The notes under the pieces were generated by a model. It ran no database searches. It saw nothing but the letters and a program-made list of their open reading frames with translations, and had not been told where the DNA came from. A stretch of DNA of 64,000 bases from Clitopilus passeckerianus. Its lineage: Eukaryota; Basidiomycota; Agaricomycetes; Agaricales; Entolomataceae. Below, in pieces: positions 57,958-64,000 of this stretch. Each line of letters starts with the position of its first letter. Positions within the stretch are counted from its first letter, which is position 1. The stretch covers positions 496,001 to 560,000 of the forward strand of contig CALYLX010000098.1 in NCBI GenBank assembly GCA_944990035.1, read 5' to 3'. Both the position numbers and the translations under genes were made by a program.

Positions 57958-58111
57958 TACTTACACCAATATGTGTAATCAAATTTTTGACTCCAGTTTC
58001 GAGGTATCATGAGTCGCATTTCTTGTTCGACTCCAAGGCATCTCCTTAAAGTTCGGCCCGGGAACCTAGCTAGCAGGTACATCAAATGCATATAGAACGG
58101 TGGTTTCTCAA

Positions 58112-58168
58112 GGACCAATGGCTTAGTGGAAGTCCGTGTCAAGCCCAGTTTCAAACCTGGGCTGGTCC
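58112..58168 (+). repeat. tRNA-like element 18
   Basis: GGACCAATGGCTTAGTGGAAG start with perfect A-box-like part, GCCCAG and CTGGGC stem around TTTCAAAC, CTGGTCC end. The centre is reduced to about 10 bases. Confidence 0.6.
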
Positions 58169-58256
58169 CTTTAGGTTAGATTTTTACGACTGATTTTTCA
58201 CTGTCCTAGCGTGCGTGTGACGGCGATTACAACGTGCTTCAGAGGAGAGATACCGA

Positions 58257-58315
58257 GGACTGATGGCGTAGTGAAAATGGCGACGAGCGCTGTTCAGGCC
58301 GATCTGGGCCGGTCC
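58257..58315 (+). repeat. tRNA-like element 19 (family 2)
   Basis: GGACTGATGGCGTAGTG start, TTCAG-GCCGAT-CTGGG hairpin, CCGGTCC end followed by TTCTTTG. Confidence 0.55.
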
Positions 58316-58522
58316 TTCTTTGTCTCTGTCCATACACTTGGTTTTGAACTTCTTACGTAGGCTCAGAAGCATCCTGAGTCCCATTTGATAGTTCAGCGCC
58401 TTATGTCGACTGATCTTTCAAGCTTAGGACATTTGAAGCACACGTGTACGACTCTCAAGACCAAGGATACCAACGCAATTACAATTACTACGAGTTACTA
58501 GCTTCGTACTAGTAGGATAGTG

Positions 58523-58560
58523 AAGACTGATGACTAAGTAGCAAAAGAGCACCTACCAAG
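58523..58560 (+). repeat. tRNA-like element 20 (weak 5' remnant)
   Basis: AGACTGATGACTAAGTAGCAA resembles the 5' part of family 2. No 3' part found. Confidence 0.25.
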
Positions 58561-58932
58561 TCAAAATATATTAGCCCTACTCGCATTGCGCCTCCCGATT
58601 CTAATGAGGCTTTGAAGTATATGTGTCAATTACATCTTAGATTGTCCCAGTGGTAAATACTGTCTGTTGTACAATGCGTGGGGTATGCACGTATTTCTCG
58701 CCGCAGTGTTTAATATCACACCACACGTCACTCGAGGACGCTGCACATCACAAGAAATAGATGAATGAGAGCGTGAACGCCGCTCATCATACGATCACAT
58801 CGATCACACTTTGGCTTTGTTTGGAACGAGATAAGATAACGCCCTCCTTCGCCACTCATGTCGGTACGCAGCTTGACTCATGCCGACTCATTATACGGAC
58901 GAATACAGGCGGGTAGAACGGACAATTCCCAA

Positions 58933-59014
58933 GGGCCGATGGCTTACCGGAAGTCACACCAGACAACTTGTTATCTAAGACATTTGGTTCCCAGTTCGAA
59001 CCTGGGTCGGTCCA
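58933..59014 (+). ncRNA. tRNA-like element 21 (complete ends)
   Basis: Same architecture as 51898-51979 (ACCA/TGGT around a variable centre, perfect CCCAG-TTCGAAC-CTGGG). Followed 15 bases later by T6 at 59030-59035. Confidence 0.75.
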
Positions 59015-59029
59015 CAACGCAACACTTCA

Positions 59030-59035
59030 TTTTTT
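59030..59035 (+). terminator. T6 run after tRNA-like element 21
   Basis: Short distance to the element end (about 15 bases) fits a pol III terminator. Confidence 0.4.
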
Positions 59036-59122
59036 CCCCCAAGCTTATGACCCCTCAATCAGACTACGAAATCAGCGGGCCTATTATATGGTAGAGTACA
59101 ATTAGGTGAGTGACGTGACCAA

Positions 59123-59194
59123 GAAACTGATAGCTCAGTGGAAACGAGCACAAGGTGATCACCATTTCGACGTCCAGAGCAGACTCAGGCCCTT
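59123..59194 (+). repeat. tRNA-like element 22 (family 2, diverged)
   Basis: GAAACTGATAGCTCAGTGG start in which GCTC pairs with GAGC around AGTGGAAAC (a normal-looking D-arm). 3' part CCAGAGCAGACTCAGG is decayed. Tail ATGAAGATCAATCGCGC and T8 at 59221-59228. Confidence 0.5.
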
Positions 59195-59220
59195 GGATGA
59201 AGATCAATCGCGCACTTTAC

Positions 59221-59228
59221 TTTTTTTT
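59221..59228 (+). terminator. T8 run after tRNA-like element 22
   Basis: Eight T residues closing the conserved tail shared with the elements at 52350 and 52759. Confidence 0.35.
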
Positions 59229-59309
59229 CTTAAATTCTGGAGTCTAACTCTGAGGATATGCGACTTGCAATGGTAAGAAACGAAACACCACTCGCACTCC
59301 CACTGGCAA

Positions 59310-59353
59310 GGGCCGATGGCTTAATGGCAATCCTCGCCTGAACTGGGTCGGTC
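59310..59353 (+). repeat. tRNA-like element 23 (short)
   Basis: GGGCCGATGGCTTAATGG start, CTGGG and TCGGTCT end, with centre and half of the T-arm deleted (44 bases in all). Confidence 0.5.
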
Positions 59354-59439
59354 TCTGCGTGTGAGGGCAAACCTCCACCCTTTACAATTGTTCCTCTGTC
59401 AACTCACCGCCACGATTTCTTACGCTGCTTGATTGGCAA

Positions 59440-59493
59440 GGACCTATGGAGTAGTGGAAATGAACGCCGCTCAGATCGATCTGGAGTTGGTCT
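59440..59493 (+). repeat. tRNA-like element 24 (family 2)
   Basis: GGACCTATGGAGTAGTGG start, CTCAG-ATCGAT-CTGGAG hairpin, TTGGTCT end. Confidence 0.5.
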
Positions 59494-59709
59494 TGTCGAA
59501 TATTTGTTTGATGCCTAATTTTTAACTCGCTCACGAACGTAGCTTAAGGCGACAACACTTGATACTCGGGTTGACTCGTTATATCTGCTTCTCTGGGCGG
59601 ACCCTATTGGTATGACCTGTACGTGACCCTCGTATACACGTGTTTTCCATACCTCGCATCGTCCTCGCCGTGCCCTAATCACAAACGTACGTACACTGGT
59701 AGGATAGCG

Positions 59710-59875
59710 AGGACTGATGGCTTAATATCACTCGTAGTCAGGTGTAACTCATACTTGATTTTTCCTATTCCAATGCATCGGTCACGACAAGAACGGCATA
59801 TTGTACTATGATTTTGACGAGGACTGGGGGCTCAGTTGGAAGTTGGAAGCCAGAGCCGTCGGATAGCCACATGAT
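59710..59875 (+). repeat. tRNA-like elements 25 and 26 (5' remnants)
   Basis: GGACTGATGGCTTAATA at 59710 and GGACTGGGGGCTCAGTTGG at 59821. Neither keeps a 3' partner end. Confidence 0.35.
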
Positions 59876-60183
59876 GCTAGTGACTTTGCTGCTCTTTTAC
59901 CAGGTCCGTGATGCCTATAAGCTCTGATTTGGTGTTAGACTAACTTCCGGTCTCCGTACGAGGAGGGAAAAGGCGTATTGATGGATCCAGCGAAGTCCTT
60001 GCTCGAATTGTGTGCATTGAAGTGCTGAAGAGTTCAAACGACAAATGGCTACAACACTTTGTCCTTATTTGTTCCCAGATTATCAGAGTGATGAAACTCA
60101 TTTCAATCCAGTACTAACTCGTCGAACCCATGTAACCACCTTTTGCGAGTCATCATTTTTCAAATTACTTCTGAACTTGGTAA

Positions 60184-60254
60184 GGGCCGATAGCTTAACG
60201 GAAGTTAACAACATCACTCTTGTTTGTTCCCCAGTTCGAACCTGGGTCGGTCCC
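60184..60254 (+). ncRNA. tRNA-like element 27 (complete)
   Basis: Near-twin of 56014-56083: identical acceptor-like ends, D-arm and T-arm. The two changes lie in the loop side of the central arm. Confidence 0.78.
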
Positions 60255-60496
60255 CTTTCGATGCATTTTTGTTGGACAAGGCATCCTATACATTTGCTCC
60301 TTCCACTACCGTGACATGGGATCCCTGATGCTAGCGAATCATTTTCAATCCTTCGAAGGCCTATTATCGCACACCGAGCTATTGAGCAGTCTAACTTTTA
60401 TGTCTCAGCATTGAGTGAAATTTCGCTTGGATCAGCCTCGTGCCGTTGGGACGTCCCGCAATAAGGTCAGAGATAAAAGAAACGATTTTTCCTTAA

Positions 60497-60559
60497 GGGT
60501 CGATGGCTTAATGGAAGCTGCGTTGCATAAAGTTCCCGGTTTGAACCTGGGTTGGTTCA
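60497..60559 (+). ncRNA. tRNA-like element 28
   Basis: GGGTCGA and TTGGTTC still pair over seven positions through four wobbles. D-arm GCTT/AAGC around AATGG is perfect. T-arm CCCGG-TTTGAAC-CTGGG pairs with one G-T. Centre only 16 bases. Substitutions fall where pairing survives. Confidence 0.6.
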
Positions 60560-60766
60560 TAAACCGGTAGTGGGTGATTCTAGCCACATTTATTTCTCTC
60601 TATTCAGGCATTGAAGTATCGGTGTGATGTCTTGATTCTCGGTGCATTGAGCACGTTGGTCAGCGAGTCAGGATTCGATCAATCACAGTTTATTCTCGTA
60701 TAAGGCTACTCAACCCCACTTATAGACCTTTCTGTCGAGAGAAAAATGTGCACTCTATTTATTCTG

Positions 60767-60861
60767 GAAGCCATGGTGTATTGGGTGCATACACTCGCCG
60801 GCGAGGCGGGCTTGATCTCCCTAATCGTAAAGCACTCGGATTCGAACCTCAGCTGATCCAT
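60767..60861 (+). repeat. Possible tRNA-derived remnant of another type
   Basis: CCATGGTGTATTGGGTGC resembles an A-box region and CGGATTCGAACCTCAG a B-box, separated by about 55 bases. The ends do not match the array families. Weak. Confidence 0.3.
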
Positions 60862-61204
60862 ATGATGGCTTGAAATAGTGTTTTGCCAAAGGTTTCCATA
60901 AGGATATACTTGGGAAAGAGAAGAAAATGTTTTCTTGCTAGCTTACTCAAAGGACGTCGACGTCGTACTGCGAATTACATCATGATCGACATTTTGCGAA
61001 GTATCCAGACAATGAGGAATACCGGCGATCAAAGAGAGGGAGCGGAAGCAAATTTGACGGGTGTCGAGCTTGTACTCGTTCGCGAAGTTCTCCATCCGTC
61101 TACGTTAGAGCGCCGAAGCAACTTCTTAGCAGGCAATTGTGTAGCTATCAGCGTGTCTAGATGAAATTTTACCTTATGTAGCCAAGGTAGAACTAGTAAA
61201 ACAA

Positions 61205-61287
61205 GAGCTGATGGCACAGCGAGATGCTCCAAATTCATACATTTGTTATGATTCGCATGGTTCCCAGTTCGAACCTGGGTCGGTCCA
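61205..61287 (+). ncRNA. tRNA-like element 30
   Basis: GAGCTGA and TCGGTCC ends (one mismatch), TGGCACAGCGAGATGC with GCA/TGC D-stem, CCAAATTCATAC centre, perfect CCCAG-TTCGAAC-CTGGG, and T7 at 61310-61316. Tandem partner of 61479. Confidence 0.65.
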
Positions 61288-61309
61288 CCGTAGGAGAACT
61301 ACAAAGTTG

Positions 61310-61316
61310 TTTTTTT
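61310..61316 (+). terminator. T7 run after tRNA-like element 30
   Basis: Seven T residues 24 bases after the element. A plausible pol III terminator. Confidence 0.4.
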
Positions 61317-61478
61317 GATTCGCAGCGGTATTGTCATCTTCTGTGTTTACACAGTCACCTGCTTGACTGTAACTGAACCTACAGCGCGATATTGAGGGTG
61401 AAGTTTGGGTGAAGTTTATTGCCGCGGGATTCACTGGTTATTACGATTTATATAGGGTAGACCGAACTAGAAAAATAA

Positions 61479-61559
61479 GGGCCGATGGCACACTGGGATG
61501 CCCCAAATTCATACACTTGTATAATCGCATGGTTCCCAGTTCGAACCTGGGTCGGTCCA
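61479..61559 (+). ncRNA. tRNA-like element 31 (complete; possible CAT anticodon)
   Basis: Perfect GGGCCGA/TCGGTCC ends, TGGCACACTGGGATGC giving a GCA/TGC D-stem instead of GCTT/AAGC, perfect CCCAG-TTCGAAC-CTGGG. Counting from the D-stem, TTCATA could be an anticodon loop with CAT after U33, followed by a hairpin ATACA/TGTAT that could lie in an intron. The 3' side of the anticodon stem pairs only over CCA/TGG, so a genuine tRNA is doubtful. Its surroundings (61450-61575) duplicate those of 61180-61300. Confidence 0.65.
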
Positions 61560-61760
61560 TCCCATATGAACCGGCATTGTACTTTTTGATTTCGTAGCGT
61601 TACCGCCGATCTGTGCATTTTGAAGCTGGAGCGACAGGCTCAAGCTGAATAAAATGGTGCCACGACAGAAGGTTTGAGTCGACGAGGCCGGTCGTTGTTT
61701 AGTACTACCTCCGGCAGAATCAATCCTGGCTTTAGGGAGACAAAAAGGAAAGGGAATCAA

Positions 61761-61839
61761 GGCGCCGATGGCTCAGCGGAGTGTGCTATGCTTGATAGAG
61801 GCTTCCGTTGTGTAGCTCCAGTTCAAACCTGATCGGTTG
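61761..61839 (+). repeat. tRNA-like element 32 (last of the array)
   Basis: GCGCCGATGGCTCAGCGGA start, CTCCAG-TTCAAAC-CTG remnant of T-arm, TCGGTTG end. Confidence 0.5.
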
Positions 61840-62067
61840 TAAATAGGAAGTGGTTTGAGAGTCATTTTTGGATCAATCAATCGTATCCAACATTTGTGTT
61901 TGTTCGAGGAACTATGCATTACTTCTTGAGTGATAGTAGAACGCAGAAGGTGTTTCTCAAGCAGCCGTGCGGTTCGAAAATGTGGATTTATTAACGATGC
62001 TATCAGGAAATGATCGACAGCGAGGCTTCGTACTGAATACAGATGCTATAAATAACCATGGTCCTTG

Positions 62068-62503
62068 CTAGACTAGATCATCAGAGGAGCTCTGACCGTC
62101 GTTGAGGCCAAGACGGACGCAGAAGGTCGAGGACGGTACGACCGGAAAGTGTGTAGTAAGTACCGAGGTTTGGGCAGGTTGGCCGAATGTATATGAGGCT
62201 CCAATCACTCTAAGAGTCAAGAGACGGATATTTCTAGTAGCAATTAGGCTATACATACAAGAAATCATGCTCGAGTAATGAGTCCATGACAGAACGGTAG
62301 GCGTAACGCATATAATCATCACCGCCGTTTGGGAAAACCGGGACAGGCGGTGTTATTAGATAACCAACCCGGGAAGCTTCATTGATGAGATGGTGCATCA
62401 GAACGTTTTTCGATGTCTGTTGCAAGAGAAATGACAAGGATAGTTGGTCATGATGCACGCCTTCCTGGTGCAGTTTTGCCACCGACGCAAGATCAACGTT
62501 TTT
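62068..62503 (-). CDS. Hypothetical protein, 5' end unresolved
   Basis: An exon beginning after a CTAG acceptor at about 62504 reads NVDLASVAKLHQEGVHHDQL and MHHLINEASRVGYLITPPVP, then DSLLEHDF. A GTATGT to CTTAG intron joins in frame to VIGASYTFGQPAQTSVLTTH and the stop at 62068-62070. Good phase matching makes a real gene likely. A first exon probably lies around 62510-62680 (an ATG at 62680 opens MSLTQHNHLVLLLVDQ), but I could not join it. No family recognised. It would be divergent from the gene at 62817, with about 140 bases between their starts. Confidence 0.55.
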
Positions 62504-62816
62504 CTAGTTCTAAACGCAGAGGAAGCGCCGTCTTCACGAGTATCCAGCGTGTTCGTAGCAGTAGTATTCTGATTAGAAGAGCTAAATGAAGAGGCAATCC
62601 CTTTGTTCTTTGTGTTTGCAGTTAAATTTGCCTTGATCGACAAGCAGGAGGACAAGGTGATTGTGCTGAGTAAGCGACATCTCTGGCAGTGCAAGTGAGA
62701 TTTCCCGTTTCATTCAAGCGAGTCTTTCATGTTCGACTCATTGACTCCTCCTTTGTTCCTTTGACTTGCTTGTTGCTCATGCTACACTGGAGAATTGGCT
62801 CAACTAGCAGGACAAC

Positions 62817-64000
62817 ATGAATCCAGCACTACCACCACATCTATCGCTGAATTTGAATTTAGCACAAGGGACCAGCTTCAAGAGGAGCTTTGAAGAATTC
62901 GGGATCGTTGATCAGGAGACCGAAGACAATGGAAGGGAGGACCTGCAGTATGGCCATAACGACGGAGACGATGAAAGGAGGAAGAGGGCCAGGCAGGACA
63001 CTGGAGACCACACTCACGCCCACAATCACACCCGAACTTCAAGCAGCAACCGCTTGAGGCACAATAACAACAACAATAGTCGGACAGACGACTATTTTGC
63101 CTTTGGCGCTTCGACTTCCGCTGCTGCTGGTGCACGCTCTGGGAGCTCAAGCTCGAGTGGAGGCTCTACATTCTCCTCGCCGTCGTCTTTAGGGGAGCCG
63201 ACTAGTGTTACCAACACCATCACTGGGGGACCTCAAGCTCCATCACTTGTGCTACCCCCTCTCAACTTCTCCGTTTCTCCTTTTGACTCATCCGCTGAAG
63301 ACGACGACGACGACAACGAAGACGAGCAGGAAGAAGTCTTGCCTGTCCCCGCTCCCGCACGCATGATGATACCACCAAGAATACCCACACCCAATCTAGA
63401 TTCTACGCCTCTCGAGCTCGAGGGAAATACCCCAAGCGATGGAGGATCGTCTGTATACTATACACCACCTAATCTACCGCCACTCAACTTGGAGCCTTCG
63501 TCTTCCAGTCTTGGCGTTATCCGCGTTATCCCCACCCCTGGTATTGACGCCACCGCCGGTGTCACCGCCAATGATGCTGAAACGCACGAAGAAGGGTCAG
63601 AATCGGAAAGAGGGGAAGCCTCCCAGTCTCAGCAGGATCCTAGAGCCATGGTCGAACGACGACGGAATGAGATCGAGGAGCATTTCAGGTTGACGCTGGA
63701 GAGGTTCAATGCGTTTGAAGAGGAGATCGATATTCTGAGAAGAAGTCCAGTCCCAACTTCTGCTACACACTCCTTACCACCTTCGCTGCGACTAAATCTT
63801 CCATTGACTACGCCACCAACGCCGCAGATACCTCAAGTGCCGCTTCTTCCTGAGATCCTGCCCACCCCGCCTATCGATGATCTTCCGACAATCCCCCTCA
63901 TAGAGGATATCCCTATTTCTGAGCCACTGCCGATTATTCTTCCTGATGTCGATGTTGAGGCCCAGCAGGACCAACCGCCTGCTGCCAACAACGAACCCAT
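62817..64000 (+). CDS. Large Pro/Ser/Asp-rich protein, runs off the right edge
   Basis: From the ATG at 62817 the frame stays open for 394 codons to the window end. It starts MNPALPPHLSLNLNLAQGTS, contains a basic stretch DDERRKRARQD, an Asn tract, a Ser/Gly-rich region, an acidic run AEDDDDDNEDEQEE, and a predicted helix with VERRRNEIEEHFRLTLERFN (a likely coiled coil). Pro-rich repeats of the type LPTPPIDDLPTIPLIEDIPI follow. This looks like the disordered N-terminal half of a nuclear or regulatory protein whose folded domain lies beyond the window. No family can be named. Confidence 0.8.
   Translation, partial: MNPALPPHLSLNLNLAQGTSFKRSFEEFGIVDQETEDNGREDLQYGHNDGDDERRKRARQDTGDHTHAHNHTRTSSSNRLRHNNNNNSRTDDYFAFGASTSAAAGARSGSSSSSGGSTFSSPSSLGEPTSVTNTITGGPQAPSLVLPPLNFSVSPFDSSAEDDDDDNEDEQEEVLPVPAPARMMIPPRIPTPNLDSTPLELEGNTPSDGGSSVYYTPPNLPPLNLEPSSSSLGVIRVIPTPGIDATAGVTANDAETHEEGSESERGEASQSQQDPRAMVERRRNEIEEHFRLTLERFNAFEEEIDILRRSPVPTSATHSLPPSLRLNLPLTTPPTPQIPQVPLLPEILPTPPIDDLPTIPLIEDIPISEPLPIILPDVDVEAQQDQPPAANNEP

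Noticed and set aside
59623..59811. Short + strand open frames within the array (also 53199-53790 and 60045-60414)
   Set aside because: They cross tRNA-like elements and diverged spacers, differ between duplicated blocks, and have no coding signal.
61479..61559. Functional initiator or elongator tRNA-Met
   Set aside because: A CAT triplet can be placed after a U33, but the anticodon stem pairs poorly on its 3' side and sister elements lack a comparable loop. Kept only as a tRNA-like element.

Overview
The window is nuclear DNA of a filamentous basidiomycete, most likely an Agaricomycete. The evidence is short GT-AG introns of about 50-60 bases in nearly every gene, NACHT-WD40 and NACHT-ankyrin genes, an F-box gene with fungal leucine-rich repeats, a terpene synthase beside a P450, and a chromo-SET methyltransferase. 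Most genes had to be assembled from several open segments by eye, so exon ends are proposals that keep the reading frame, not transcript-proven.

Layout. 0-17.5 kb is an old duplicated block: a decayed bestrophin-like gene (64-2220), decayed and intact copies of a His/Gly/Tyr-rich gene (4.6-5.3 and 13.9-14.7 kb), three copies of an unidentified segment, and an intact bestrophin-like gene (15.0-17.4 kb). A NACHT-WD40 gene (8.8-12.2 kb) sits inside it. 17.5-29.9 kb is gene-poor, with a C2H2 factor, an EXPERA-like membrane protein and an F-box protein. 29.9-47.3 kb is gene-dense: a chromo/pre-SET/SET/post-SET methyltransferase of the Clr4/SUV39 type, an ankyrin-repeat gene, a P450 and a terpene synthase 222 bases apart on one strand (a small terpene cluster), a second C2H2 factor and a NACHT-ankyrin gene. 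A membrane dipeptidase lies at 49.3-51.4 kb.

The most unusual part is 51.9-61.9 kb. It holds about thirty tRNA-like elements, all on the + strand, with matched ends (GGGCCGA or GGACYGA opposite TCGGTCC or TTGGTCC), a pol III A-box-like TGGCTTAGTGGAAG and, in the best copies, a perfect T-arm CCCAG-TTCGAAC-CTGGG. The middle part varies from almost nothing to about 35 bases. Parts of the array are duplicated in pairs, and in at least one pair the elements are far better conserved than the DNA between them. In the centre lies the relic of an Argonaute gene (Mid domain and start of PIWI, minus strand, 54.8-55.6 kb). I could assign no known SINE or tRNA isotype to the array.

A second theme is self/non-self type receptors. 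The NACHT-WD40, the NACHT-ankyrin and the stand-alone ankyrin protein carry short Asn/Gly/Ile-rich segments before their main domains (NTINAGNNVIIN, VNIYGGNIYNV, NTINSGRDINI), which may be a shared amyloid-like signalling motif. At the right edge a large Pro/Asp/Ser-rich open frame starting at 62817 runs out of the window.
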